From assembly GCF_028289705.1 (NCBI RefSeq), contig NZ_JANQOI010000189.1, positions 1 to 64,000 of the forward strand: a stretch of 64,000 nt of DNA. Direction: 5' to 3'. The position numbers and the translations under genes are program-made. This stretch comes from Pelagibius sp. (lineage in GTDB: Bacteria > Pseudomonadota > Alphaproteobacteria > Kiloniellales > Kiloniellaceae). The number at the start of each line of letters is the position of its first letter. The stretch's first letter is position 1. This document shows, one piece after another, positions 45,390-55,469 of the stretch. A model generated the notes under the pieces. It worked only from the letters and a program-made list of their open reading frames with translations. It had not been told where the DNA came from and did not search any database.

Positions 45390-46121
45390 ATGTTCAAGCA
45401 GATTGTTCTGGCCGCATGTGCGGCCCTGGTATTCACCGCAAGTCCCGCCCTGGCGGATGACGATGATGACGACCGCCGGGGTGACCGCTGGCATCGCCAT
45501 GCGCACCACGATCATGGCTGGCATCACAGCCACGGCTGGTATGAGGAGAGACGGCACCACAGGAGGGCCCGGCCGCACTCCCACTACGAACATCGCAAGC
45601 ACAAGCATCGCAAACACAAGAAGAAGGTGGTGAAGCACGTCTACCATCATGGCCACGAGCACCACGGTCATGGGCACCACGGCCACAAGAAGCACAGGAA
45701 AGCGAAAAAGAAGGTCTACGTCGAAAAGCACGTCTATCACCACTACCCGAAGCGGCACGGCCACGCTGGGTATGGCCACCACGGCCACCACGGCAAGCAC
45801 GCCCATGGGCGCCGCCATGACGACAGGGACTGGGCCATCTTTGCGATCCTGGCCCTGCAGATCGTCGATGTCCTGAACGAGAGCCAGCGGCACAGTTATG
45901 CGCTCGCCCAGCGGCGGGCGACGGTCGCCCCGCTGGGCGAGTCGATCCGCTGGAACGACGGCTCGGCCCGCGGCCAGGTGATCGCCGTCCGTGACGGGCA
46001 GGACAGCGGCGGACGCTATTGCCGGGAGTTCCAACAGGAGGTGGTGATCGGCAACCAGCGCCAGGCGGGCTATGGGATTGCGTGCCGCCAGCCGGACGGT
46101 GCCTGGGAGATCGTTTCCTAG
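45390..46121 (+). CDS. secreted histidine-rich protein with surface-antigen-like C-terminus
   Basis: 243 residues. A signal peptide ends near ASPALA/DDD (residue 22). Residues 35-143 hold about 39 histidines in HH, HGH and KHK runs, with two copies of a KKK...KHVYHH unit, preceded by six aspartates. The rest, from DWAIFAILAL, ends in GRYCREFQQEVVIGNQRQ and YGIACRQPDGAWEIV, which resembles the C-terminal part of 17-kDa surface-antigen-like proteins, with two cysteines. It probably sits in the periplasm or on the surface and binds Ni, Zn or Cu. ATG 45390 follows GGAAGGA. No metal transporter is adjacent. Confidence 0.75.
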   Translation: MFKQIVLAACAALVFTASPALADDDDDDRRGDRWHRHAHHDHGWHHSHGWYEERRHHRRARPHSHYEHRKHKHRKHKKKVVKHVYHHGHEHHGHGHHGHKKHRKAKKKVYVEKHVYHHYPKRHGHAGYGHHGHHGKHAHGRRHDDRDWAIFAILALQIVDVLNESQRHSYALAQRRATVAPLGESIRWNDGSARGQVIAVRDGQDSGGRYCREFQQEVVIGNQRQAGYGIACRQPDGAWEIVS

Positions 46122-46437
46122 CACCTCTGCGAGGCCCCTGGCGCTGAGCCCTAATGGGGACCTTCCCGCGGTCCGAAGACCCATGCGGGAAGGTCCCCTG
46201 GCTCATGGGGCTGGGTAGGGATCACCCATTCGCCGAGGACCGAATATCCAAATTCCGGCACGGTAACATTGATCTCTGTCAATACCTTAGGCATGGAGGC
46301 CTAATAGCCTGCGATATTCCAGGCTGCCGGCCCTTGCCCTTGCGGTGGGCGTCGCCGATCTGTCATCAATTGGCGACATCCGGCGTGCTATAGCGGCCGG
46401 AAATGGCGTATCATGCCCTGAGGATCTGGAGTAGCGC
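46122..46437. other. 316-base intergenic region before ppk
   Basis: No gene was found. It holds the hairpin at 46156-46198. The rest is less GC-rich than its neighbours. CTGTCAA (46276-46282) and CTGTCAT (46360-46366) resemble single PhoB half-sites; the second is followed at the right 11-base spacing by only a weak match. These could tie ppk to phosphate starvation but the evidence is thin. Confidence 0.35.
46156..46198. terminator. long hairpin after the histidine-rich gene
   Basis: GGGGACCTTCCCGC (46156-46169) pairs perfectly with GCGGGAAGGTCCCC (46185-46198). Its 15-base loop contains a nested GGTC/GACC stem (46170-46173 with 46178-46181). It begins 35 bases after the stop at 46121. There is no U-run, so Rho-independent termination is uncertain; it would also protect the mRNA end. 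Confidence 0.55.
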
Positions 46438-48633
46438 GTGGAAGACGGCAACGCTGTAACCTTGGACGTCGAGCCGCTGGAGCACGAGTCGGACCTGCCG
46501 GAAGGCTCGAAGCTGGCGGCCATCGACCTTGCCTCGCCGGAGCGTCTGATCAACCGCGAGATCTCCTGGCTTGCGTTCAACGAGCGCGTCCTCGAAGAAG
46601 CCTACAACGCCAATCATCCGCTTTTCGAACGGCTGCGGTTTCTCTCGATCTCCGCCAGCAATCTGGACGAGTTCTTCATGGTGCGCGTCGCCGGGCTGCT
46701 CGGGCAGATTCGTGCCGGCGTCAAGGCGCGCACGCCCGAAGGCCTGACCCCGGGCCAACAGCTCACGGCAATCAACGAGCGGGTTGCCAAGCTGTTGCGC
46801 TGGCAGCAGGAAAAGTGGCACGACCTGATCGGCGAGCTTAAGGCGGAAGGGGTAGCCGTCGTCGGCGCCCGCGAACTGAAGCAGTCCGAGCGCCGCTGGC
46901 TGGACGACTATTTCACCGAACAGCTCTATCCGGTGCTGACGCCAATCGCCATCGACCCGGCGCATCCCTTTCCCTTCATCCCGAACTACGGTCTCTGCCT
47001 GGTGGTGGAACTGCAGGGCGATGAGGACAACAACCAGATCAACGGCCTGATACCGCTGCCGGCGAAGATCGATCGCTTCATCAAGCTTCCCGGCGACGCG
47101 GCGCGCTTCATTCGTCTGGAGGAACTTCTAAAGCTCTACTTCGACGAACTCTTCCCGGGGTTCAAGGTCAACTCCGCAGGGTGCTTTCGCGTGCTGCGGG
47201 ACAGTGACCTGGAAGTCGAGGAAGAGGCCGAAGACCTGGTGCGGGTTTTCGAAAGCGCCCTGAAGCGCCGGCGCCGCGGCTCGGTGATTCGTCTGACCGT
47301 AGATGCCGACATGCCGACGGCTCTGCTCGACTTTGTCATCCGCGAACTGCAGGTGGACAACGAAAACGTCTTCCCGCTGGACGGCATGCTGGGACTGGCG
47401 GACACCAAGGAGATCATCAACGACGAGCGCCAGGACCTTCTCTTTCCCGCCTACAATCCGCGGTTCCCGGAGCGCATCCGCGACTTCGGCGGCGACTGCT
47501 TCGCGGCCATCCGCGCAAAGGACTTCGTCGTTCATCACCCCTACGAGAGCTTCGACGTCGTCGTGCAGTTCGTACGCCAGGCGGCCAACGATCCGGCCGT
47601 CGTGGCGATCAAGCAGACGCTCTACCGCACCTCGGAAGATTCGCCCATCGTCAAGGCGCTGACCGAGGCGGCGGAGGCCGGCAAGTCGGTGACCGCGCTG
47701 GTGGAGCTGAAAGCACGCTTCGACGAAGAACGCAACATTCGCTGGGCCCGCAATCTCGAGCGCGCCGGCGTGCAGGTCATCTACGGCTTCATCGAATTGA
47801 AGACCCACGCCAAGATCTCCCTGGTGGCGCGCCGGGAGGGCGAGTCGCTGCGGACCTATGTGCATTACGGGACCGGCAACTATCACCCGATCACCGCGCG
47901 GATCTACACCGACATCTCATTCTTTTCCTGTGATCCCCTGCTGGCGCGCGATGCCACCCGCCTGTTCAACTACATGACGGGCTACGCCAAGCCCAAGGCC
48001 ATGGACAAGATCGCCTTCGCGCCGCTGACCCTGCGCTCGACCCTGCTGAAGCACATCGAAGCGGAGATCGCCCATGCAAAGGCGGGGCGGCCGGCGGCGA
48101 TCTGGGTCAAGCTGAACTCCCTGGTCGATGCCGAGATCATCGATGCGCTCTACAAGGCCTCCCAGGCGGGTGTCTCCATCGACCTGATCCTGCGCGGCAT
48201 CTGTTGCCTGCGGCCGGGTGTGCCGGGTCTGTCGGAGAACATCCGGGTCAAGTCCATCGTCGGGCGGTTCCTGGAGCACAGCCGGATCGTCTGCTTTGGC
48301 GCCGGCCGGCCGCTGCCGTCGCCGCAGGCCAAGGTCTTCATCTCTTCGGCCGATTGGATGCCGCGCAACCTGGACCGGCGTATCGAGACCCTGGTCCCCA
48401 TCGAGAACGCGACGGTCCACCAACAGATGCTCGACCAGATCATGATCGCGAACCTGAACGACGAGGCGCACTCCTGGATCCTGGAACCGGAGGGCACCTA
48501 TCGGCGGATCCGCTCCACCGCCAAGTCGTTCAGCGCGCATACCTATTTCATGACCAATCCCAGCCTCTCCGGGCGCGGCTCCGCCTTGAAGAAGTCGAAG
48601 AAGGCGCCGCGGCTGGTGCTCAGGAAAACATGA
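46438..48633 (+). CDS. ppk1: polyphosphate kinase 1
   Basis: 731 residues. [18 protein letters not shown] and the catalytic His region [16 protein letters not shown], then VHYGTGNYH, identify PPK1. It is a phospholipase-D-like cytosolic or membrane-associated enzyme that makes polyphosphate from ATP. The frame starts with GTG at 46438 after GGAG (46427-46430). The start context nearly repeats that of gmk. ppx follows 7 bases later, so synthesis and breakdown genes are cotranscribed. Confidence 0.96.
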   Translation: MEDGNAVTLDVEPLEHESDLPEGSKLAAIDLASPERLINREISWLAFNERVLEEAYNANHPLFERLRFLSISASNLDEFFMVRVAGLLGQIRAGVKARTPEGLTPGQQLTAINERVAKLLRWQQEKWHDLIGELKAEGVAVVGARELKQSERRWLDDYFTEQLYPVLTPIAIDPAHPFPFIPNYGLCLVVELQGDEDNNQINGLIPLPAKIDRFIKLPGDAARFIRLEELLKLYFDELFPGFKVNSAGCFRVLRDSDLEVEEEAEDLVRVFESALKRRRRGSVIRLTVDADMPTALLDFVIRELQVDNENVFPLDGMLGLADTKEIINDERQDLLFPAYNPRFPERIRDFGGDCFAAIRAKDFVVHHPYESFDVVVQFVRQAANDPAVVAIKQTLYRTSEDSPIVKALTEAAEAGKSVTALVELKARFDEERNIRWARNLERAGVQVIYGFIELKTHAKISLVARREGESLRTYVHYGTGNYHPITARIYTDISFFSCDPLLARDATRLFNYMTGYAKPKAMDKIAFAPLTLRSTLLKHIEAEIAHAKAGRPAAIWVKLNSLVDAEIIDALYKASQAGVSIDLILRGICCLRPGVPGLSENIRVKSIVGRFLEHSRIVCFGAGRPLPSPQAKVFISSADWMPRNLDRRIETLVPIENATVHQQMLDQIMIANLNDEAHSWILEPEGTYRRIRSTAKSFSAHTYFMTNPSLSGRGSALKKSKKAPRLVLRKT

Positions 48634-48640
48634 CGACCTA

Positions 48641-50158
48641 ATGGACGCAGCATCGCGGGCGGGGGTCTCGACGCTTCCAAGATCAGCCAGGAAGGATGGC
48701 CGCCTGGCGGTCATCGACATCGGGTCGAATTCGATTCGCCTCGTCGTCTTCGACGGTTTGAAGCGTGCGCCAGCCACCGTGTTCAATGAGAAGGTCCTCT
48801 GCGGCCTGGGACGGGGGCTGGAGCGCAGTGGCCACCTCAATCCCGAGGGTGTTGCCCTCGCCATTCCGAACCTCGTGCGCTTCACCGCGCTGGCAAAGGC
48901 CATGGGTATCGAACGGGTCGACCTGATCGCCACGGCGGCCGTCCGCGATGCCGAGGACGGCCTCGATTTCGTCGAGGCGGTCCAGCAGGAAACCGGCCAT
49001 ACCATTCGCGTCTTGAGCGGTGCCGAGGAGGCGCAGCTCTCGGCGCTCGGTGTGATCGCCGGCAACCCCGACGCCGACGGCATCATGGGCGACCTGGGCG
49101 GTGGCAGCCTGGAACTGGTCGAGGTGAACAACGGCCAGATCGGCCACGCGACGACGCTGGCGCTGGGGCCCCTGCGGCTGATGGAAAGCTGTGGAGACGA
49201 CCGTCAGACGGCGCGGGCGCTGATCGACCAGACGCTGGGGAAGGTGGATTGGCTGGCCGCCGGCGCCGGCCGCGCCTTCTATCCGGTCGGCGGTGCCTGG
49301 CGGAACCTGGCGCGCCTGCACATCGAACAGAAGCGCCACCCACTGCGCGCCATCCACGGCCATACCATTCTCAGCGACGAAGCCATCAAGCTGACGCGGC
49401 TGGTCAGCCGGCAGGGCAAGAGTTCGCTTTCCGGGATCGAGTTCATCTCCAGGCGGCGGCGCGAGACGCTCCCGCTCGGCGCGCTTGTACTTTCACGCTT
49501 GTTGAAGGTCACAAATTCGGCTGCGATTACCTTTTCCACTTACGGCCTGCGCGAAGGCTATCTCTTCAACCAGCTTTCCAAGCGCCTTCAGGGTGAGGAT
49601 CCTCTGATCTCGGCGGCGGCAGAGATCGCCAAGCGCGAGGGACGCTTCGGCGGGCTGGGAAGCAGTCTGATGACTTGGTGTGCGCCGCTGTTTCCCCAGG
49701 AAACCAAGGAAGAGGCTCGCCTTCGCCTGGCGGCCTCGCATCTCTCCGACCTCGGCTGGCGTGAGCACCCGGACTTCCGCGCCATTCAGGCGCTGCGGCG
49801 TATCCTGCATTTTCCGCTTGTGGGTATCGACCATCCCGGACGCAGCTTTCTGGCCTATACGGCGTTCCTGCGCTATGGCGGGGTGGTCGACGCGCCGGAA
49901 GCGGCGGTAGCCACGGCACTGCTGACGGAGGATTGGCGTGAGCGCGCCCGGCTACTAGGCTCGGCGCTGAGACTGGCCTTTCGGGTGTCCGGCGCGACAC
50001 GCGGTGTGTTGGACCGAAGCCACTTGAACGTGGACGGCAGTGCCTTGGAACTGATCCTTCCCGACGACGGCTCGGTTCCCGACGGCGAGGCCGTCCAGCG
50101 GCGCCTACGCACCCTGGCCCTGGTCGGCGGCTTCGAAGAGGCCCGCATCGTCGTTTGA
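48641..50158 (+). CDS. ppx: exopolyphosphatase (Ppx/GppA)
   Basis: 505 residues. AVIDIGSNSIRLVVFDG, GAEEAQLSALGVI and GDLGGGSLELVEV are the phosphate-binding loops of the ASKHA fold. The C-terminal third (HPLR..., RREGRF...) contains an HD-like helical domain as in long Ppx. It degrades polyphosphate and may act on pppGpp. It is coupled to ppk1 by a 7-base gap. Confidence 0.94.
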   Translation: MDAASRAGVSTLPRSARKDGRLAVIDIGSNSIRLVVFDGLKRAPATVFNEKVLCGLGRGLERSGHLNPEGVALAIPNLVRFTALAKAMGIERVDLIATAAVRDAEDGLDFVEAVQQETGHTIRVLSGAEEAQLSALGVIAGNPDADGIMGDLGGGSLELVEVNNGQIGHATTLALGPLRLMESCGDDRQTARALIDQTLGKVDWLAAGAGRAFYPVGGAWRNLARLHIEQKRHPLRAIHGHTILSDEAIKLTRLVSRQGKSSLSGIEFISRRRRETLPLGALVLSRLLKVTNSAAITFSTYGLREGYLFNQLSKRLQGEDPLISAAAEIAKREGRFGGLGSSLMTWCAPLFPQETKEEARLRLAASHLSDLGWREHPDFRAIQALRRILHFPLVGIDHPGRSFLAYTAFLRYGGVVDAPEAAVATALLTEDWRERARLLGSALRLAFRVSGATRGVLDRSHLNVDGSALELILPDDGSVPDGEAVQRRLRTLALVGGFEEARIVV

Positions 50159-50216
50159 GGGTTGGTGCTGGGTGCCCGGAAAGGGGCAGGCCGGTTCCGT
50201 CAAAACATGTCACGCC

Positions 50217-51245
50217 CTAGCGTACGACGATGGTCTTGCGCACCGAGAGTACCGTCTTCGGCCAATCGCCATTCAGTCTGCGTACCCGGTAGAGACCGAC
50301 ATATTCACCGGGCACCAAGTCGGCCCCCTTGCGCCGAATTCCGAAATGCGTGGTCCATATAGCCTTGTTCCCTTCCAGTTCCCGCTCGTTTCTGAAGAAC
50401 GTGCTGCCGTCTGGAGCAAGGATCATCATGCTTTGCCTGTCTCCCGCCAACAGCCCCCAACTCGCGGCCCAGAACACCAGAATCCGCTCCTCTGCGGAGA
50501 CCTGGGCGAGGGGCCGAATGCCCGCGAGCATCTGCCGCTTGCTCGGCGGTGCTGCGGCGAAACCGGCCGAGAGCAAGCCGCCGGCCTGGTAGTCGAGCTG
50601 GGCGGCCGCCTCGGCCGACCAGAGGCTGGTGCCCGCGGCACCGCAGTCCGCCGAAGGCTCCAATCCCGTGAAGGGGTCGAGCAGCCGCGTGCCATGGGCC
50701 ACCGCAAAGTGGAGATGGGGAAAGTCGCTGTTGCCCGAGAGTCCGATCAGCCCGAGCGTGTCGCCACGCTTGACCCTGTCTCCTTTCTTGACCGCGATCG
50801 AGCCTTTCAGCATATGGGCGTAGGTGGTGATCCAGTCGTCCCCGTGGTCGATGGCGACCCAGTTGCCATTGCGCTCCTCCCGGGTCTTGCCGGGTCCGCT
50901 GTCTTGCATCAGGACATCCGGCTGGCCGTCGAAGGCAAAGATCACCTGTCCATCGGCGGCGGCGACGACGTCGACACCGGCGCGCATCTCGATCTCCGTG
51001 GGAACCCGGAAGTCAATTCCGCGGTGGCCGTCGTAGCTCAGCGACCCGCAGGTATGGTCCTTCCAACCCTTGCCGGGGTCGTAGTCGACGTAGTTCTGGA
51101 TGGTGCAAAGGCTGCCCATGGCACAGTCGACGGGCAGGTCGAATCCGCCGCCGGGCGGCGAAGCCTCCTCCGCCCCGGCGTTCGGGGCGAGGACCAGCAG
51201 AACTGAGGCTAGAAGAGCTCCGAGGCGCGTTCGCGCCATTTTCAA
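50217..51245 (-). CDS. M23 family metallopeptidase (LytM-like)
   Basis: 342 residues with a signal peptide (RLGALLASVLLVLAPNAGA). The zinc ligands are in YDGHRGIDFR (HxxxD) and HLHFAVAHG (HxH), and the domain core reads VVAAADGQVIFAFDG and GDTLGLIGLSGNSDFP. It lacks the long coiled coil of EnvC-type activators; a C-terminal 140-residue part is unassigned. It would cut peptidoglycan stem peptides in the periplasm. Its start overlaps the rnd stop by 4 bases (another ATG is 2 codons in). Confidence 0.88.
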   Translation of the reverse strand: MKMARTRLGALLASVLLVLAPNAGAEEASPPGGGFDLPVDCAMGSLCTIQNYVDYDPGKGWKDHTCGSLSYDGHRGIDFRVPTEIEMRAGVDVVAAADGQVIFAFDGQPDVLMQDSGPGKTREERNGNWVAIDHGDDWITTYAHMLKGSIAVKKGDRVKRGDTLGLIGLSGNSDFPHLHFAVAHGTRLLDPFTGLEPSADCGAAGTSLWSAEAAAQLDYQAGGLLSAGFAAAPPSKRQMLAGIRPLAQVSAEERILVFWAASWGLLAGDRQSMMILAPDGSTFFRNERELEGNKAIWTTHFGIRRKGADLVPGEYVGLYRVRRLNGDWPKTVLSVRKTIVVR

Positions 51246-52411
51246 TCGGCGTCCTGGGTGGCACCGACCATGACCACGCGGACGCTGTTGCCCGCGGCTG
51301 AAAGCGCGACTGAACCCTTCTTGAGAGCCAGGGCATCGCGGCCAAAGATCTCAAAACGCCAGCCCTGGAGCGCCATCACATCGGCCTCGTCGTCGGCAGC
51401 GATCTGCTCGAGGTCGGCGGTGCTGGCGATCAGCTTCTGGGCGACGTCGTGCTCGTCGCAGCGCAGCTTCAACAAGACCTTCAGCAGGTCGATCAAAGGG
51501 CCCGCCCCGTTGGGGGCGACGGGCTTGGGTGGCGGCTTCGGCAGCTCCTTGTCGGGCAGCGCCAGCGCCTGCCCGACGGTTTCCAGGATGGCCCTGCCGA
51601 TGCGCCCGCGCGCCATGTCGCGGTTCACGCCGCGGGAGCGGGCGAGTTCCTCCTCGCTGGTCGGACGATGGGCCGCGATGTCGAAGAGTTGCTCGTCGCG
51701 CAGCACCCGGGCCCGGGGCACGTCGCGCTGCTGGGCCTCCTCCTCCCGCCAGGCCGCCAGGGCCCGCAGGACCGCCAGATAGCGCCGGTCGTTGGACCGG
51801 GTCTTCAGGCGCCGCCAAGCCTTGTCCGGGTCCAGACGGTAGGTTTCGGGCGAAGTGAGGATGGCCATCTCTTCGGCCAGCCAGGCCGCCCGCCCGGACT
51901 TGGAGAGCCGGCCCTCCAGCTTCCTGTAGATCTTGCGCAGATGGGTGACGTCGGCCAGCGCATAGTTCAACTGCCGGTCCGCCAGGGGGCGCCGCGACCA
52001 GTCCGTGAAGCGCGACGACTTGTCCACATGGGCGCCGGTCATCTTGCGCACCAGAGTGTCATAGCCGACCGACTCCCCGAAGCCGCAGACCATGGCCGCG
52101 ACCTGGGTATCGAAGATCGGTGCCGGCAGCCGGCCGGTCAGATGGAAGAAGATCTCCATGTCCTGGCGGGCCGAATGCAGCACCTTCAGAAGGCGCTGAT
52201 CGTCGAAGAGGGCCAGGAGGGGGGCGAGGTCGAGATTCGGGGAAAGCGCATCGACGGCGGCGACATCATCCGGCCCGGCGACCTGAACCAGGCAAAGCCT
52301 CGGCCAATAGGTCGAATCGCGCAAGAATTCGGTATCAACGGTGATGAAATCGGCCTTGGCCAGTCGTCCGCAGAGGGCCTCGAGCTCCGCGGTTTCCGCA
52401 ATCAATGTCAT
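51242..52411 (-). CDS. rnd: ribonuclease D
   Basis: 389 residues. DEDD nuclease residues are in VDTEFLRDSTYW, LHSARQDMEIFF and NYALADVTHLRKIY, followed by an HRDC helical region. It trims the 3' ends of tRNA precursors and other RNAs. ATG 52411 gives the usual N-terminus MTLIAETAELE; an upstream GTG would add five residues. It is divergent from aspS with a 225-base gap. Confidence 0.93.
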   Translation of the reverse strand: MTLIAETAELEALCGRLAKADFITVDTEFLRDSTYWPRLCLVQVAGPDDVAAVDALSPNLDLAPLLALFDDQRLLKVLHSARQDMEIFFHLTGRLPAPIFDTQVAAMVCGFGESVGYDTLVRKMTGAHVDKSSRFTDWSRRPLADRQLNYALADVTHLRKIYRKLEGRLSKSGRAAWLAEEMAILTSPETYRLDPDKAWRRLKTRSNDRRYLAVLRALAAWREEEAQQRDVPRARVLRDEQLFDIAAHRPTSEEELARSRGVNRDMARGRIGRAILETVGQALALPDKELPKPPPKPVAPNGAGPLIDLLKVLLKLRCDEHDVAQKLIASTADLEQIAADDEADVMALQGWRFEIFGRDALALKKGSVALSAAGNSVRVVMVGATQDAD

Positions 52412-52636
52412 GGCAGCGGTATACACGCTATTGCCAGGGGGCGAAAGCGCCCAGGCGCCGCCAGACGGTCACGAAACCATGATGGCCGATCCATGGCCGG
52501 CTGGCCCCCGGGCGGGCCCGGTCCAGGGCGGCGGGAAGCAGTCCGGAGCGACCAGCGGACTTGACAAAATCCCCGATTCCCGGCCATTTGCGCACTCGCT
52601 CAGAGCCCTGCCGATTTGATCCCGGAACCTGCTTCT

Positions 52637-54415
52637 ATGCACCCTTATCGCACCCATAGCTGTGGAGAACTGCGGCCTGTCCATGCCGGCGAACGGGTTC
52701 GCCTCTCCGGATGGATTCACCGAAAGCGCGACCACGGCCAGCTCCTTTTCGTCGATCTCCGCGATACCTTCGGGATCACCCAGTGCGTGATCGACGTGAG
52801 CAGCCCTCTGTTCCAACAGCTTGAGGAAACCCGGGTCGAGAGTGTCATCACGGTGACGGGCCCGGTGGTGAAGCGCACGCCCGATACGGTTAACGCCTCG
52901 GTTCCGACCGGCGAGGTCGAGGTCCAGGTGGAGGAACTGGCCCTCCAGTCCCGCGCCCAGGTTCTGCCGCTGCAGGTCAACTCCGATGAAGACGCCGGGG
53001 AGGAAACCCGGCTGCGCTACCGCTACCTCGATCTGCGCCGTGAGAAGATGCAGGCGCGTATTCGTCTGCGCGCTGCGGTGATCAACTCGATCCGCCGGCG
53101 CATGGTGGAGCAGGGCTTCCAGGAGTTCCAGACCCCGATCCTGACCGCGAGCAGCCCCGAGGGCGCGCGCGACTATCTGGTGCCGAGCCGCCTGCATCCG
53201 GGCAAGTTCTATGCCCTGCCGCAGGCGCCCCAGATGTTCAAGCAGCTTCTTATGATTGCCGGCTTCGACCGCTACTTCCAGATCGCGCCCTGCTTTCGCG
53301 ACGAGGACAGCCGTGCCGACCGCTCCCCCGGAGAGTTCTATCAGCTCGATCTGGAAATGAGCTTCGTGACTCAGGAGGACGTTTTCGGCGCCCTGGAGCC
53401 GGTGCTCGGCGGTGTCTTCGAGGAGTTCAGCGGCGACAGCAAGGTGACGGCGGCGCCGTTCCCGCGCATCCCCTATCGCGAGGCGATGCTGAAGTACGGA
53501 TCGGACAAGCCGGACCTGCGCAATCCGATTGAGATTGCCGACGTGACCGAGGCCTTTCGCGGCTCCGGTTTCGGGATCTTCGCCAAGGCCGTCGAGGGCG
53601 GTTCGGTGGTGCGGGCGATTCCCGCGCCGGGTGCCGCCGACAGGCCGCGCAGCTTCTTCGACAAGCTGAACGACTGGGCGCGAAGTGAGGGTGCCGCCGG
53701 TCTGGGCTACATCATCTTCGCCGCCGACGGGACGGCCAAGGGTCCCATCGCCAAGAACCTGGACGGCGAACGGACCGCGGCGATCAAGGCGGCGGCGGGT
53801 CTCGCCGACGGGGACGCGGTGTTCTTCTCCTGCGACAAGGCCGGTGCGGCAGCCAAGCTGGCGGGGCAGGTGCGCAACCGCCTGGGTGACGAGTTGGACC
53901 TGCTGGAGAAGGGCGCCTACCGCTTCTGCTGGATCGTCGACTACCCGATGTTCGAGCTGGACGAGGAGAGCGGCAAGATCGAGTTCAGCCACAACCCCTT
54001 CTCCATGCCGCAAGGAGGGCTGGAGGCGCTGGAGACGAGCGACCCCCTGGAGATCCTGGCCTATCAGTACGACATCGTCTGCAACGGCGTCGAGCTTTCC
54101 TCAGGCGCCATCCGGAACCACCTGCCGGAGATCATGTACAAGGCCTTTGCCATCGCCGGCTATCGCCAGGAGCAGGTCGATGCCGAGTTTTCCGGCATGA
54201 TCTCCGCCCTGAAGTTCGGGGCCCCTCCGCATGGCGGCTCGGCGCCGGGCATCGACCGCATCGTGATGCTTCTGGCCGATGAGCCGAACATCCGGGAGGT
54301 GGTGGCCTTCCCCATGAACCAGCGGGCCGAGGATCTGATGATGCAGGCCCCGGCCGCCGTCGACCCGCGGCGATTGGCGGAGCTCTGCATCAAGCTGGAC
54401 CTGCCGCCCGAATAA
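52637..54415 (+). CDS. aspS: aspartate-tRNA ligase
   Basis: 592 residues, bacterial type. The OB-fold anticodon domain ([23 protein letters not shown]) is followed by the class II core: motif 1, motif 2 as [20 protein letters not shown], and motif 3 with [18 protein letters not shown]. The inserted GAD domain lies about residues 280-410. [10 protein letters not shown] replaces the RQPEFTQ of E. coli; this variant is known to me from alphaproteobacteria, where the enzyme may be less discriminating. A strong -35 box TTGACA sits at 52561 but no good -10 was found. Confidence 0.96.
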   Translation: MHPYRTHSCGELRPVHAGERVRLSGWIHRKRDHGQLLFVDLRDTFGITQCVIDVSSPLFQQLEETRVESVITVTGPVVKRTPDTVNASVPTGEVEVQVEELALQSRAQVLPLQVNSDEDAGEETRLRYRYLDLRREKMQARIRLRAAVINSIRRRMVEQGFQEFQTPILTASSPEGARDYLVPSRLHPGKFYALPQAPQMFKQLLMIAGFDRYFQIAPCFRDEDSRADRSPGEFYQLDLEMSFVTQEDVFGALEPVLGGVFEEFSGDSKVTAAPFPRIPYREAMLKYGSDKPDLRNPIEIADVTEAFRGSGFGIFAKAVEGGSVVRAIPAPGAADRPRSFFDKLNDWARSEGAAGLGYIIFAADGTAKGPIAKNLDGERTAAIKAAAGLADGDAVFFSCDKAGAAAKLAGQVRNRLGDELDLLEKGAYRFCWIVDYPMFELDEESGKIEFSHNPFSMPQGGLEALETSDPLEILAYQYDIVCNGVELSSGAIRNHLPEIMYKAFAIAGYRQEQVDAEFSGMISALKFGAPPHGGSAPGIDRIVMLLADEPNIREVVAFPMNQRAEDLMMQAPAAVDPRRLAELCIKLDLPPE

Positions 54416-54440
54416 CCGCCGGCACGCCGGGAGGGACCTC

Positions 54441-55463
54441 ATGCTCGACCAGACGCCCGTGGATCAGGGCTTCGCCATGCCCGCCGAGTGGAGCCCCCAT
54501 GCCCGCTGCTGGATGGCCTGGCCCTGCCGCAAGGCGCTTTGGGGCGAGGGGCTGGAGCCGGCGCGCCAGGCCTATGCGGCGGTGGCCCGGGCGATTGCCG
54601 GGTTCGAGCCGGTCGTCATGCTGGCCAACCCCGATGAACTGGCCGAGGCCAAGACGCTTTGCGGCGAAGCGGTGGAATGCCGCGCCATGGCGCTGGACGA
54701 CTCCTGGATGCGCGACATAGGTCCCACCTTCGTCGCTGACGGGAAGGGTGCCCTGGCTGCGGTCGACTGGCGCTTCAATGCCTGGGGAGAACGCTTCCAT
54801 CCCTTCGATCAGGACGCGGCCCTGGCCGAGCGGCTGCTGGGCCAGCTCGGCGTGCCGCGGTTCGCCGCGCCTCTGGTGCTGGAGGGGGGCTCGATCCATG
54901 TGGACGGGGAAGGGACCCTGCTGACCAGCGAGGAGTGCCTTCTGGCCGCCAACCGCAACCCCAGCCTGAGCCGCGAGGAGATCGAAACGCTGCTCGGCCG
55001 CTATCTCGGGGTCAGCCAGTTCGTCTGGCTGGGCCGGGGCCTGCAGGACGACGACACCGACGGCCACATCGACAACCTCGCCTGCTTCGTGCGGCCGGGT
55101 GTGGTCATGACCGTGGTTTGCGACGACCCTGAGGACGCGAACCATCCGGTCCTCCAGGACAACCTCGATCGTCTGCGCAAGGCGAAAGACGCCAAGGGCC
55201 GGGCGCTGGAGGTGATCGAACTGCCGCTGCCCCGCGAGGCCCGCTATCTCGATGGGCAGCGCCTCGCCCTTTCCTACGTGAACTTCTACATCGCCAACGG
55301 CGGAGTGGTGATGCCGTCCTTCGGCGACAGCCAGGACGCTGCGGCTTACGAGATCGTCGCCGCGGCCTTTCCGGAGCGCCGGGTCGTGCAGGTTCCGGCC
55401 AGCGACATCCTGGTGGGCGGCGGCGGCATTCACTGCATCACCCAGCAGCAGCCGCGTCCCTGA
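54441..55463 (+). CDS. aguA: agmatine deiminase
   Basis: 340 residues. MPAEWSPHARCWMAWP, DSWMRDIGPTFV, the DDDTDGHIDNLACF box and the catalytic Cys in GGGGIHCITQQQP identify it. It hydrolyses agmatine to N-carbamoylputrescine in the cytosol. The usual partner aguB is not next to it here. It starts 25 bases after aspS and may share its transcript. Confidence 0.94.
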   Translation: MLDQTPVDQGFAMPAEWSPHARCWMAWPCRKALWGEGLEPARQAYAAVARAIAGFEPVVMLANPDELAEAKTLCGEAVECRAMALDDSWMRDIGPTFVADGKGALAAVDWRFNAWGERFHPFDQDAALAERLLGQLGVPRFAAPLVLEGGSIHVDGEGTLLTSEECLLAANRNPSLSREEIETLLGRYLGVSQFVWLGRGLQDDDTDGHIDNLACFVRPGVVMTVVCDDPEDANHPVLQDNLDRLRKAKDAKGRALEVIELPLPREARYLDGQRLALSYVNFYIANGGVVMPSFGDSQDAAAYEIVAAAFPERRVVQVPASDILVGGGGIHCITQQQPRP

Positions 55464-55469
55464 CAGGTC

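Noticed and set aside
46430-46453. Shared block at ppk as evidence of a mobile element
   Set aside because: Too short, no inverted ends or target duplication; reported only as a shared start region.
52561-52590. Full promoter for aspS
   Set aside because: TTGACA is clear, but no acceptable -10 box lies at 15-18 bases, so it is not called as a promoter.
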